64,000 bases of DNA from Gambelia wislizenii (lineage: Eukaryota; Chordata; Lepidosauria; Squamata; Crotaphytidae). Positions 40,101 to 55,100 of the stretch are shown here, piece after piece; the stretch's first letter is position 1; the number at the start of each line of letters is the position of its first letter. The stretch covers positions 213,140,645 to 213,204,644 of the forward strand of contig JAUMIR010000005.1 in assembly GCA_030847615.1 (NCBI GenBank), written 5' to 3'. The notes beneath the pieces are model-generated. The model made no database searches, was not told the origin of the DNA, and was given only the letters and a program-made list of their open reading frames with translations. The translations under genes and the position numbers were made by a program.

Positions 40101-43100
40101 GAACTACTCTGTGTCCTATAACAAATTTTGGTTTTGGGGCCACCGGTGGCTTCTTGATATCTAGAAAGAAGGGGGAGAGGGGAAGAAAGAGAAGAGAAAC
40201 ATTATGTTAATCTTAAATTGGGGCAGATAACAAAACTGTAAGGCATTCAAAATCTTAAGCTTTGATTTCATGTATAATTTTTACAATCAGTCCTCTAATT
40301 TTTAAATTAACTTTACCACTGTTAAAGGTTTATGAGAGTTGAGCAATTTACATTGGAAGCTGCTTAATGCAGTGTAGACGTGCAAATTGCTATTGCTTAA
40401 AACAGTTTGTAAGCCACTCTGATAGCCTTGTGGCTGAAGAGTGGGGTATAAATAAATAAATAAATAAACTGGTGGCTTCTGAGGTGTATAATCCAAAAAA
40501 AGTACCTAATTTTTCCAAGCTTGCATTTGTGGTTTTACTTATTTATACATATTTTAGACCATGCTTCATCCTCACAAATATCAGGGCAGTGTGCAGTGGG
40601 CATGGGTAAAGTAGCAACCCTTTTTTAACAAGATAAAAATATGTCAATTTTTGTGGGTATTTTTGTACCTATAAATGAGTATATATTTTTTAAAACAGTA
40701 AGTAGTCTCAAAGCAGATGGTGTCCACAGAAAGAAATTTAATGTTATATATGTGTTTCTGGTTTTCAACAGCAACTACAAGCTGTGTTGATGACAATATA
40801 TATTAAAAATATGTCAAGCTTTCAGATTTCTGAAAAATCCTTTCAATTATTTCTATCTAGAAATATGTATAGCGTGTGACAATATCCTCACCCCTTACTT
40901 ACCCACAAACATATTCAACTTGATTTACTGAAATTTTAGCATATGCCATCCAAATCAGCCAATATTATTACTTCAAAAATGCAATCCAATAAAAGCTTTC
41001 TTCTAAAAAATAAGTTACTTTTTGCTGGATGTGGTCCACGTTGATAAATCAATATCCTCAGTGATCTAAGCAAGGACCCTACCATAAATCTTATATCCAT
41101 TTTTTATTTTGTTTTTGCAGTGTGGGGGAGGCTGTCTTCACACGCATTGAGCTCAATGAATCTGAATCATAGAATCATAGAATTGTAGAGTTGGAAGAGA
41201 CCACAAGGGCCATCCAGTCCAACCCCCTGCCATGCAGGAAATCACAATCAAAGCATCCCTCTCACATGGCCATCCAGCCTCTGTTTAAAGACCTCCAAGG
41301 AAGGAGACCCTACCACGCTCCAGGGGAGTGTGTTCCACTACCGAACAGCTCTTACTGTCAGAAAGCTCCTCCTAATGTTCAATAGCTTCCATACTAGTGA
41401 TTACCATTTAGAAAATGCTGTCTTTACAGGAGAACACATAAATACCAAGAGCACCTTGGTTTATCCAAATGAATAGAAACATACAACAGCCAGTATCTCA
41501 AAGTGTCCTTCTGCTAGCCCTCAAGATACTGAGCTTCCAAAAACGTAATTCTTAAATATGCAAAGGGGAGTACAACAATTTCTAGTTGTACAATCCACTG
41601 TGAAACTATGTGCACAACTACTGCACAAGTGGTTGCATGCTTATAATTATAAGACATGTGAAGCTGATTGCCTAACTCTGCTAGCACACTCTTCTCCTAT
41701 GCTAACGTTGCACTGAAATTAAACCAATATAACTAGCTTATCAGAAACAAATCTTACACATTGTAACCTACATCAGATCACGGCACTGTATGTACCCTTA
41801 GCCTTAACAGTACCTGTAATGCTATTTGGAGCTCACTGAAGTCAGAATGCAGGTAAGTTATGCATACTGCTGAAAGTATCCTGTTCTATGCTCCACACAA
41901 TTTAACCCAGCCATTACTAACTATTTTCAACTATTTATTACTAATTATACATTTTTAGATTTATATATGCTTAGTACTTAGCAGTTTTACCCAGGAAGTC
42001 ACACTCTAGTAGGTGAACACCGAAGAGCCTTAAGAATCTTTTTTAATTGTTTCTAAGATGCTTGCATCATATAAACCTCTTGATCTTGTCCTATGTATTA
42101 TTTTTTGGAATAGCCCTCCCAATTGTAACTGTAGAACTTAGTAGGTTTCCTCCTTTATCATGGGAGAAATTCAGTATAACCTACACTATTACTACTGCTG
42201 CTGCTGCTGCTACACTAGTAGTAATGTGACTGATTTATATACAGTACTTTCCAGTTCATGGGACTGTAGCCTTAAATATCTGAAGGTGTTCACATGCTCA
42301 GTGTTAAAGCTATGTACAAACCATTTGTGATCCATTGGCTTCTCACCAAATACCTGCCACCTGATCTTATAATTAACTTGGCTGGCAACAGTTTCTTTCA
42401 GTCATGATTAGAAAGGGCTACATTTCAAAGCATTCCTTTCTTTTTGTGGGACCAAGGAAAACTGTTCTGAAAATGAACAGAATTGTCACCACCACACTTA
42501 ACTAGCATGCGGTGTGAGTTACTGTATGGTGATCTTGGTTGAATCTCAAAGTCCATGCACTCCATTTCTTCTCAAGACTCTGCAGTTTGCAAAACCTACA
42601 ATCTTGTACCAGACAAACCTGAAGTGGTTTCATCATCCCAAACATTCCAACATCAAGCTCAGTGGTTTCCTTAATGTACAAGGCAAACAAGTTCAGACAC
42701 GGTAATTCCTCACTCATCTCTTGCAAGTGTTCACTTTCTGAGCCTACTCTTTCTCAGCCATTAAGCAACAGCATAAATCACTGGGCCTATAGCAAACTGG
42801 GAAACAATCCAAACAGAATGTATAAACTTTTTTTCCTAAACCATTTGCATACAACTTGCAAATTATCCAGTAGGATTTTGTCAGACACATGGTCCTGTAA
42901 AGCTGGGGATGAGAAAAGAAAAGAAAGCATAGAGGAACAACATGATACTGTTCTGTAGCCTGCAAAAACATTACGGTATCTTAATTGCTTTGAGTATGAG
43001 CAAGCCAAACTCAGAAGCTTTTAAAGCCAGAAGGCTTTAAACTTCTGAGGCTACAGATCTCCCTCCATTTCCCTCTTTTAGCCAAAGATGACTGGTGGTA

Positions 43101-46100
43101 CAAAGAAACAACAGTTCAAACCAGATCATGAGCTTATATCCTAACAGTGCTTCTGCCTTTCCCCTGCTTTATCACGCTGTGATCATAAGGATAAAACACT
43201 TTCTAAAGCAATTTATAGAAGTCTACTGACAACTATTAAAGCATATCATAGGAGGGTTGTGGAACCTCTGGCCTTTCAGACATTGTTGACCTAAAGATCT
43301 CATCATGCCTCACCACTGGTCAGGCTGGCTGGGGTGGATGGGAACTTGAAACCAACATCTGGAGGACCACATGTTCCCCAGACTTGGTAGATAAGACTAT
43401 ATTCTGTAAAACATATTCAAATTAATTATTGATATTAATATACAAGAACAGACAAATTTTAGCCAGTATTTCCAAACAGGTTGTATTGTAGTCAAAATAA
43501 TCTACAGTATACGTGTGTGATACATGGATCAATTTATCTAGAATTTTGTCATTCTAATAGTGTATAACTAAAGACCACTTTTTTTAAAAAAAACAGCTGT
43601 CTTCTTGCCTACCTTTTTGCACTCTAATTAACTTTCTCAATAGGTTCATATAAGCCACATCCTACATATGTAGTCTGTCTTCATTGGAGAGACATTTGTG
43701 CAGCTGCTAATAAGTGTACAATTAGTTCCACCATCCCTTTTACATAGCAAAACAAGATTATTAACAATACCCAAAGACAAAACCTGTCATATTTTCAATT
43801 TCTTCCAAAACAGAAAGTAAAAATTCTCTCATCAATAAGCACAACCAAAATATGTCATACATTTTTGTACCTGCTGAAGGCAGATCTTATTCAACCTTTG
43901 TGGAAACAGATAACACTGTAATTCCATCCATATCATTTAACACTGTGATACCGCAAAGCTTTCTTTCAGGTTCTCTCACACAGTGAAATTGCCAAATGAG
44001 GGCCACAGCTATGTTGGACTCAAATGGATGGATCCATGGGATGGCATTTCTTGCCCTGACCCTACCTCCTTCATTAACTTGAAATATTTCTTCCAAAGAA
44101 TCAAACAAGGATGTGATGGGGGAATAGGGAGAGATGTTTCCTACAAGCTGTTTCCTTCCACCTCTTCTTCTCCAGCCTGATTTTTCTTTTAGCAATGTTG
44201 CTCTGTGTTTGCCTGCCTACTCCATGCACACCAGTATTGGGCAAGCAATATGGGAGAAACCATGGGGTGTTCCAACAGACTTCTGGGGTCCTCATCACAA
44301 ATACGATTAAATAGCTCTGTGCACTATCAATTTCTTGTCCTACTTTAGGCCCCTGCTCAGGACTTACTTCATTTCCCAATGAGAGACATTTTGGACAAGC
44401 ATTTCCACTCAGCATTGCTGAATACATGGGAAGGAGGAGAGGGAGACCCTATGGAGCCAGTGCTTGTCCCTGAACCCCCAACCAACATTTCTGCTCAAAA
44501 TCCATATCCAGCATGTCTCTCTGAAGGCCAGTTTTTCACAGTTTGATACATACTGAGTGTTTCTTCCAGATTCCCTAGTAACTTTTACAAGTTGCTCAGT
44601 ACTCCTGTTAGGCTGTTTCTAAAAAGTAACTTCTCAAATTCTGCGAAGTCTCGCAAAAAAGTGTATTTTATGAATAACTGAGTAACTCTGTGTTGTAAAC
44701 CAGAGATATTTACCGATTGTACATTTGATGGCAGTTGATATTAATTTTTTAGCACCCTGTCCTTAAATAAATCTTGTAAGGCTCTTGATCCTTCTCCCCT
44801 ACATATACAGGATTACCCATTTGTCCCTCTATTGCTGTATGGAAGACAGACATGGACTGAGTATACAGTACTTCTAAATGTTTATCCATTTAAAAAATTA
44901 TCATTAAGGCATGAATTCTTCCTAATCAATTGTAAATCTTCCTTACTACAACACCACTGGATTTTTAACTTCTGTGGAGACATTCCTGTTCTAAAGTGGT
45001 CAAAATGCCTTGTTTGAACCAAATCTTTAGGTGATGAGAGAGCAACTAGGTGGGGGGCAATTTTTGCCTCCATACCCTGCACTGGTGCACTGTGATGAGC
45101 AAGAAATGATATCATGTCACTTCTGGTTGCCATTTTCAGCCTGTTTTTGGCCACAAGAGAGGTTTCCTTTGGGTGGGACTCAAACCACCACATTTCAATG
45201 CAGTTTTGGCATATTGGATACATTGTTTTCAGATGGAAAAGTACCTGGAGAAAACTGCAGGGGATACCATACAATTGCATCTTTATCATCACTATTCATA
45301 TGAAATGCCATCTATTCTAATGTTATAATATTGCTCTTAGAACATGAGCCCAAGCAAATTCCAGTAACAAATTGAGGACTTCTGCCAACAATCTGTAAAG
45401 TCTAATACTTTAGGTTATATATAAATAAACTATGCCAAAATTTCTTTTGCTAAGGCAAATAAGGCAAATAGTGGTGATAAAGAGCTGCTCTGCTGAGATG
45501 AAATATTTTCTGTTCCACTGCTACAGAATTAGAATTAACAATTTAACCTGTTCTATAAATTTAGTATTTAATCCTTTTTTTGATAATATTAGAGCAAGAC
45601 AATCCCATTCAATTCTCTCAAAATCTTTTTTTTTTTTTTTGGCATTCAGAAGTAATAACCATGTGGCTAGTCTTCTTTCTCAATTTTGTAAATTGGACAC
45701 ATTGTTTATTGCACACATTGATTGAAAAATTCTGATAAAGCTTCAAAAATTCAGACAGATCACTTTTACCATATTTCTTCATAAATATTATTCAGTCTGG
45801 TTGCCAATATTTTTGTGCATATTTTTTTCATACATTAAATCTTCATTCAATAATGTGATTGGCAAATCATAATCAAATATTCAGATAAAAAGCTCAACTG
45901 TAAAGCTTCAAACAGTTAATAAGATAGCTTATTCTGTAATTAGAAAAGATTGCCCTCTCCATTCTTTAAATACACTATAGAGCTCATTTAAGAAGCTATA
46001 GCTATAATAATTCAGGAGGAGAAGAAAATAAAGAAAATATGTTTGCTATGCTTATCTGTATTTGGGGTTGTTGCCAATAAAAGGAACCAGAATGCTTCTC

Positions 46101-49100
46101 TGGAAATATATCCAAAGGGTAAAGTCAACTTCATGAAAGAATATCTTTTTAACTCATTAATCCTAATGGTTTCACTTCAGACAATGCAAGTGCTATATTC
46201 TCTCCTCATAGCCTTTCTCATGCTACTTCAAGGCCCCAAGTACACAACTGGTAGTTGTCTTCAGTTCTGCTTAGTGATGTTAGGCAAAAGTCTCATAGTT
46301 CAATCTTAGGGTGCATCTACACTGTAGAAATAATGCAGTTTGACACCATTTTAAGTATTGTAGCTTCATTCTATGGAATCCTGGGATTTGTAGTTTTACA
46401 AGGTCTTTAGCCCTCTCTGCCAAAGAGTGCTGATGCCTCACAAAACTACACATCCCAGGATTCTTTAGGATGGAGCCATGCCAGTTAAAGTGGTGTCAAA
46501 CTGCATTATTTCTACAGTGTAGATGCACCCTTAGTCCACCCTTTGTTCTGTCCTTTCTGGAGCTCAGAAGATCAAATGCTGTGGGTGAGTGTCCAGCACT
46601 GTGTGGGAAGTTTGGTCAAACTTTGGTGGACATCATATGTTAATTAATGAATTATTAGATTGTCAGCGACCATCAATTACCTTATAGTTTTAAACCTTAA
46701 CTCCTGTCATCTCTTCCACAGAGAAAGCTGTAAATTGGGAAAGGAAAGGAATAATTATATCTATAGCAATGAAATAATTAAAAATTCTCATCCCGGCCAT
46801 ATTTATAGGAGATAGGCATACACTGCAGTCTTTGATCCCAGTTCTAAGAAGAAGGTGGGATACAAATACGCAAAAACAAATTTATTCTCTTAAATGTGCC
46901 TTGCCTGAGCAATAGGCATCCTACCTATCTGTTGACAAGATACCATCTTTCCATCTTGGTTTTATGGAAGAGTCATCAGAGCCATTAGTGGAAGAATCAC
47001 AATAACAGTACTCCCCTCCAATTTTCAGGAGTCTCAAACACTGTTGGAAGCCTCAGATAATTCAATTTTATCCAGGCTGAAGCCTCCCTTTTTCTTTATT
47101 TACATTATGTGGTGCACATCCCACATACAATTTCATCCATCATGTATTATAATTAGCTGAGTTTAACAGAACCCATCTGCCTACCTTCAGACACTTTTGT
47201 TTAATCTGGAGTCAAATCATCTTCTGAATAGGAGCAGCTCTTCATAAAGAGAATTCCCAATGAATGTATGCTTCTGCCATCTGCCATGCCTTCTGCCATG
47301 CCCTCAACCTCTGCACTTCTCAGAGAAGCTATGTTCCTCAGCCTTTGTTAAGCAACCCCAAACAGATGTTTTGTCTCCTTTTAACTCTGACCACTGACTT
47401 GCTTTCTTGGATTCTTATTTAAATTCCTGCACTGGAATAGTTTCATGATAACCATTCTCTGTGTACATAATGAGACAATATACACAAGTATATACACAAT
47501 TTTTTCTAACTGTTCACATCTTTATACTGCAAACTACAGTTCTTCACTTAATGTATTGTTTGTACAGTGGCTATGATTTTTTTTCAAGTGCACAAACATT
47601 CAATGTAAACAAAAAAGGAAATGACTCACAACATCCCGGAAGATGGGATAGTAGCTCTTTCAAAAATTAAGTAGAGAAGGAAGGGAGCATAGTTACTAAG
47701 GCCAAATTTAGAAAATAGTGTAAACATATACAAAAGGAAAACACTGCAAAGTTTAACTTATTTAAAATCTTGTTGTAAGGTACCAGGAAAACCTAACAGC
47801 TTTAAAACAGACAGAAAAAAGATGAATAAACATGTGCTTTTTAACCCAGCTGTAATTGGGAAATAATAATACAGCTGTAATTGGGAAAGGGTAGACATTT
47901 TAACATCTCAAAAGGATACATTGCCCTTTAACCTAGTTTGTTTGCCTTTCAAAGTCAGAAATTGTTTTTTTTAAAAGTGATAGTCATAAAGGTGACTTCC
48001 ATTGCACATTTTATTAAGTTTTTGCCAGGCTAAAGAAGACTGCCAGAGTTTAGAGAACCTAATTAATCCAGATGAAAAATTGAACACTGCAGACTAGATT
48101 TGTAATTTTGCAATTGCAACAGCAGTCTAATCCCGTCCCCACCCACTATAAGCACACTGCAAAGGCACATTCCCCAACTTCCAGCTTGATCCTAAGTAAG
48201 TTTACTTGATAGTAAGCTCCATTTATTTATCTGCAATTTTTGAGGAAGCACTCCCAGAATTACCGCTTTAAAAGATGCGTAGCCAATCCTACATATATTT
48301 ATTCAAAGGAAGTCCATCAATTTCAGTGGAAGTCACATCCAGGTATGTTTACGATATGCATTCCTGCCTTGGGAGCAACCTCATTGAACCGAGCACAAGT
48401 TATCATCCAGAAAATAAAAACAGCTTTATAAATTTCAAGACCGTAACACCATTTTTAATAGGTGCACATCATGTACACAGGGCTGGTTTAAGACACCAGT
48501 GGGGTCAGCATCCACAGGGGGCCCCATCATTGTGGGGCCCCGTAGTAACCCTCCTCCTGCAAAAACATTATTAGTAGTAATAATCTGAATATCCTGTACT
48601 GTGAATAGCTTAGGTTGAGTTAGGTTACATTGACCTGAGATAAACATATGGCCCCCCCAAAATAAAGCATTGCAGGGAGCCCCAAAATTCCTTAAACCGG
48701 CCCTGCATGTATACATGATGTAGAGTCATCGGTGTATCTATTTTTAACAAAAAAATTTAAACTAATATTTGATCAATATTGGTAAATATGCTTTTGTTAG
48801 CAAATTTTCTATAATATCTTGTCCACACAGAGAAAGAAACAAAGAGGCTTTCCAATATTTCTATCTTGATACTCCTCTCAGATCCCTAAGTCACTGGATC
48901 TGGTATATTTATTAAGCTAACACAAAGACGAGTTCTAAAACTTGTTATGTCAGCAATGCAATAGGCAAGGATGGTAGCCATATTGCTGCAATATTAAAAA
49001 ATGAGGTGTGAAGATGCTATACTGGTTCTGCAGCAATGCTGATTTTGTGAGAGAACGCCCTGGCAGCATGTAGCACTATACTTTCTCCCAACACAAAGAA

Positions 49101-52100
49101 TCCTAAAAAGATTTGTATCTTCACTAAAGACAGGAGAGGTATTCAGCCATTTCAGAATTAAACAACCAGTGGCTCTTAAACCTTTCTTTACCAGGGACCC
49201 ACTTTAAATATCTTTTGTTGCCGGGAGGACCCGCAAGACTAAAGATTTGAAACCACCACCACCATCATCATCGATTATGATGATGATACAATTACACCAT
49301 CCATTAAACCTTCCCTCAGAGGTACTTGAGGAGGAGAGAAGACTTTCTCCTGCTTCTTCCTGCAAGTTTGTGGCTGGAGCAGATTGAATGGCAATGAGCA
49401 GTCCAAACCAGCCAGCCAGCTTTTTGGCTCCTGTCACATGGCTGCTCCACTGCAGGGAGGAGGTGGGCCAAGCAGCCTTCAAGCCTTTGTAGACCTCCTA
49501 TAAGGACACTGCGGACCCCTGGGGGTCTGCGAAGCACAGGTTAAGAACTACTGAAACAAATATATTACACAGAGTAGGATATTTGGCACTCTAAATAATT
49601 TTGTACTTTGTTGTTAACCGCCATCAAGTTGACTTCGACTTATGACAACCCTATGAATGAGAAACCTCCAAGTCACCCTACCATCAACAGCTCTGCTTAG
49701 GTCTTATAGACTCAGGGTCATGACTTCCTTGATTGAACTTCTCACTGGTCATGCTAGCTGGGTCTTCTGTGGGTTGAAGTCCAAAGCATCTGGAGAGTTC
49801 TCACTCCTGATGTGCAAGAGCTGTAAGCACAGTGGATGTATTCCAACAGAAAGATGTGTGCATTTTTGTTTGTATTACACCTTTCGTGCTGTTACTTACT
49901 TCTCACATCTCATCTGCTGAATTGTCTTCATACAACTTCTTCAGATAACCTAAGTATTCCGTACATACCGTATATTCTGGCGTAAAAGACGACCTTTGAA
50001 CCCCCAAAAATATCCTCCAAAATCAGGGGTCGTCTTATATGCCAGATACACTTTGCTTCACCCGCCATCCAATCTCCTGCCTCTTCGCTCCCTTCGCAAA
50101 CGGAGCGAAGAGGCAGGAGATCGGGCGGGGGGGTGAAGCAAATTGTTTACCGGTTAATTCTCCCCCCTCCTCTGCCTTCGCTCCCTTTGGGGAGCAACCA
50201 AAGACAGAGGAGGGGGGGGCGAATGTTGCAGTTTGCTGTGGCCACCACTCAATCCGGGGAACGAACACACAGGAGATCAAGTGGCAGCCAAGGCAAACTG
50301 GGTACGTTTGCTCCTTTCTTCCATCTTTCTGGAAGAGAATGAAGACGGAGGGAGGGGCGGATGAGGCAAACTGGGTACTTTCACCCCTTTCATCCACCTT
50401 CCTGGAAGGTGGAAGAGAGGGGCGTATCCCACGGTTTACCACGGACGCTGCCCATCCCCTCCGTCCTTATTCCCTTCCAAAGGGAATGAAGACAGAGGGA
50501 GAGGGGTAGATGAGGCAAACCAGGTACTTTAACCCCTTTTGTCCACCTTCCTGAAAGGTGGAAGAGAGGGGCGAATCCCGCGGCTTGCCATGGACGCTGC
50601 CCATCCCATCCGTCCTCATTCCCTTCCAAAGAGAATGAAGACGGAGGGGGGGGGTGGACAAGGCAAACCGGGTACTTTCGCCCCTTTTGTCCACCTTCCT
50701 GAAAAGTGGAAGAGAGGGGCGAATCCCGCGGTTTGCCACAGACGCTGCCGATCCCCTTCGTCCTCACTCCCTTCCAAAGAGAATGAAGACGGGGTGGTGG
50801 TGGTGGATGAGGCAAACTGGGTACTCTCGCCCCTTTCATCCACCTTCGAGTCAAGTTTGACTGGAAGGTAGAAGAGAGGGGTGAATGCCACAGTTTGACT
50901 TGGTGGCTGCCCATTCCCTCCGTCTTCCCTCCCTTCGCAAAGGGAAGGAAGACGGAGGGAATGGGCAGCCCTCGAGGCAAACCGGATATATTCACCCCTT
51001 TCTTCCACCTTTGAGTCAAGGGTGACTGGAAGGTGGAAGCGAAGGGCGAATGCCCCGGTTTGCCACGGACGCCGCCCATCGCCTCCGTCTTCATTCCCTT
51101 CGCAAAGGGAACGAAGATGGAGGGAATGGGCAGTGGCCGAGGCAAACCGGGTTCATTCAGCCCCCTCCTCTGCCTTCACCCCCTTTGGGGAGCAACCGAA
51201 GGTGAAAGAGAGGGGCGAATGTTGCGGCTGGCTGGCTGACTGGCTGACTGGGAGAGCCTTGCCAGCGGATCCTGTTTGCTTTCCCAACTCATGAGGAGAT
51301 CCTTATGAGTTGGGAAACAAAGAGGATCAGCTGGCAAGGCTCCCCCAGCCAGCCAGCCAAATTGGGGTGGTGGTGGTGGTCTTATACGGCGAATATATGC
51401 CAAAAACTCTATACTTTTACTTTTTTAAACTAAAATTGGGGGGTTGTCTTATACACCCAGTCGTCTTATACGCAGGAATATACGGTACTTTACTTCTCAA
51501 GGCAGAACACCAAGTGTTCTTGTTTCCTTTTCCCTGCCCACCAAAGTCAAGGTGCACACTACTCAAGGCCAGCCACATTATTTTGATATCTTGAGCAGAA
51601 AATCCCACAAACATCCCTCCATTCTTAGGCAGTAAAATACAGTTACGCTACTGTTTGTAACTGCTGTAACTGTTTCCTTCCCATCCACAACATCTCAAAT
51701 TTTGGTCTTGCATGATACTCTTAGCTAATAGTAGGTCTGCCTCCTTTTTCTCTCTTTATATTTGCTGTTTTGAGATAGGTAAATTCCACTCAACTCAGAA
51801 TCTATTGGTATTTATGAGAACACTTGTGGGAAAGCTCCCCTTCCCAAAGAATGACCTCTTAGATTGAATTGTCAGTACATATACACAAATGCATCTTGCT
51901 ATTAGAGGCACTTGTTTTTTCAAGTGCCTCTCAAGATATTATCTAGTTTTATTCAACTAACTGCATGTTATAAAGTGCTGTGAAAGAGCCAAAGGCATGT
52001 GCAAAATCTCATTTTATGTTCTAAGCTAGAGTAGAACTTCTAGGAAAATGACACTTTGACCATGACCTATCTGAGCATTACATGCAGGACAAGTTTTGTT

Positions 52101-55100
52101 TTGTTTTTTTCTTAAGCAAGAAAAAAGCAAGAAAAAGACAAGTTCTTAAGCAGTGACAAACTTTAGCAGCATCAGTAGTTCTTTCTCCCCAAACTTCTTA
52201 TTTTGATTAGCATCTTGCTCCCTGCCATTTTCTCCACTAGCTTACTTTTGGCAGCAAGAATGCCCTTCAGACAAAGAGCTGGTTTGATCTCAGAATGAGA
52301 TGTGACTGAAAAAAGAATACAGCTTGAAAAGTGATCAAAAATTATCACACTCAAAGTCATAAACTGGTCAGTGCTAGGAAATTATCCATGCTACTTGGCA
52401 ACTCTTTTGCATTTCAATTAAGTAGCTCTACTAAGAGATAATAGTAAAACATACAATATAATGCCAAGAATTCATTAAAATTAAACATACTACTGTGCTT
52501 ATTAAAGAAAAAAATTAAACGAAGTAGAGATTTAAGGCCATAGTACAAAAAAAATTCCACAGATATTTGCAAAGCAACAATGGGGGTGTGTGTGTCTAAA
52601 CAGTGAAATTCAAGGAGAAAATGACCAGTCTAAATGGTATCCTGCATCATTTCGATGTATTGAGAAGGAGCAGGGCCAAATCTACCATATACTGCACAGA
52701 AAAAGCCTTCGCGGTTTTTCCCAAAGTTTTTAAAAAACAGTGGGGGATGTGCATTTTTGATCCTTGAGACAAGTGATCGATTTAATTAGCTTTCTCTATA
52801 CGAGCGGAAATTAAAAGCTAATTGGTCAGATGTGCATGCTAACAAGGCAAGCACTCGAAGCCGCCATGTTGGATTTTCACCTTAGTGAGCGATTGCTAAG
52901 GCAATAAACCAGCTTTTTTGTGTTTCCCTTTTTGTTAAAGCGAATGATCGCTCTTTTGCACCTTGGATATTTAAAAAAAAAAAAAAACTACTGTCCAGCG
53001 GTGGCAAAATGAGGTAAGCAAAAATTTGAGTAATTCACTCAGTCGTCTTATTGATTCACAGGCATGCCTGTTTGCACAGCAAATGTGGATAGCTTCACAT
53101 GCCTACAATCTGCCAAAAACCCTATTAAGGCAAGTAGCAGCTGCTGCGAATTGCCATTACTGTGGAGCAATCCACATTTTTTGCCTAGTACAGACAAGTC
53201 TTGGAGTAAGAAATAAAAATGCAAACTTGTATGTTTGAGTAACACCACAACCAGTAACTGAATCCTGACCATACTAGGAATTTCTCATTATAGTGGGCCC
53301 TCAGTGTGGGTTAGGTATCTGCGGATTCAAGCATCCACGATTGTTGCACCACATTTCTAAAATGTTGGCACACATTGACTAATATGGAACTCAACCATCT
53401 GCAGTTTTTGCTATCTGTGGTGGGTTCTTGAACTGAACTGCCACGGACGTGGAGGGCCCACTGTATTTCTAAACTTGATGCCTTCCAGATCACAGATGTG
53501 AAACATGATAACTGTTAAATAAGCTAAAACCTCTAATTTTACTGTTTCCATTGAAAAGAGGACATTTTAAACTATTACATTCATTTTAAATTGATGTTTA
53601 AATTTTTGCCACATTACTATACTAGAATGCTCACCAGAATACAAGAGCTAAATTCCATCCAAGATTTTTACTCTCTTCATCCTTGCCCTGTTTTGAGTTT
53701 TGGAAGGAAGGAAAAAGCTGCATGGATTTTTAAAAACCTCATTTCTTACCCACCCCAGCAAAATGCCTTCTCATTCTCACTCCCTTGTAAACTAATCTCT
53801 TTATCCGTCCATTTTCTTTACCTTAGGAACTTCCACATGAGTCCCAGCAAAAGTCCCAAGATAAAGAGCTTCAAAATTTAGAACCCAGGAAAGATGAGGA
53901 ACCTCTATGCAAGATATAGTTTAGAGCAAAGAAGGATGCAAAGATCAGACCTCCTTCCAAGTTGTCTTCACTATTAGTGACCTAAATGTTGTAATTCTTC
54001 AATGCTGATGGACTAAAAAAAGGTGAGAAATAGTTTTATAAAAATCCAAGAGAACTAGGCTTTGAGTTTTGGCTCTCAGCATTTTGATTCATTAAAAATG
54101 ACATTTCATATTTTGTTCGCAAATTTTTCAACTTAATTCATAACTTAATTGGTTTTAATTCATTCGTTCCTAATCACTTCTCCAGCTGTTTTCGGCTTCA
54201 GCTTCCATCAGCCCCAGTCAACATGTCCCACAGTGGGACTATGGTTGTAACCCAAAACATTTGGGTAGCTGAAAAATTCAGTTCTGTCATCTTTTTCTTT
54301 GTCACCTTCTTTTCCCCTTTATTTATCTCCTACCTCTTCTCCAAAATCAGAACTTGGGTGACTATCTTGTCTCCAAAACTACTTCAAAAATAATTTGATT
54401 CACATGAGTTATCTACCACTTTTAACCAAGTTAAGACTGCTATTAGCTATGTTGCCCCTGCAGGCTTGTGGTTATGAACAGTACCTCCCTGATTCCCCAC
54501 CCTTACCCAAAATCTGAGTTAGGACTTATCTACAAACACAGGCGCTTCTTACTTTAAGGCCAAGATTTGATTTAACTATTAAAATTGATAAGGATCTCTG
54601 GTGTTGGTTAGTTCAATAGCCTAATCATGGGTATCCACTGGTATTTACATAAGTGACTTAACAATTGACTTATCATATATAAGCTTATAGAATCACAGAA
54701 TCATACAGTTGGAAAAGACCTCAAGGGCCATCCAGTCCAACCCCCTGCCACGCATGCATCTTCATGAGGTTAAGGAGCCTTCAGACTTTTGGGACCAGCT
54801 TTACTTTTTCCCCTAGAACCTCAGGCGTCATCAGAACTGGAGCCAGGTGCAAAGTACTCACCCAGGGTGGCAGATCTACACCAAACATTAAGGAACAGGG
54901 TGCTTCTGAGCACATGGGTCAAAATGTATTTTTTAAAAAATCTGTCTTAGTGGTTCTTCTACACAAAAATCCACTTCAAGTCCTCACCCCACCACAAGCT
55001 TTCTTCATTTCACCAGGGTAAATCAGAGGGGGTAGGAATCTTCATGTCCCTTCTTTTAAAAAAAGAATTAGGGGGTCAAAAATCTTTTGCACATATACTG

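Noticed and set aside
39926..40210. Open frames antisense to FGD6 exon 2 (also 38508-38693)
   Set aside because: They are shadows of the well-supported exon on the opposite strand.
46043..46309. 88-codon plus-strand frame with hydrophobic stretches
   Set aside because: AT-rich sequence beside an L1 remnant, no homology recognised, and the frame ends at a MITE.
50071..51140. Possible CRISPR-like array
   Set aside because: Units are 140-166 bp and similar throughout, with no unique spacers, and the host is a vertebrate.
50390..51145. 251-codon open frame on the minus strand
   Set aside because: It runs through the repeated hairpin modules of a mariner-like element, similar frames occur on the plus strand, and the product is a low-complexity repeat.
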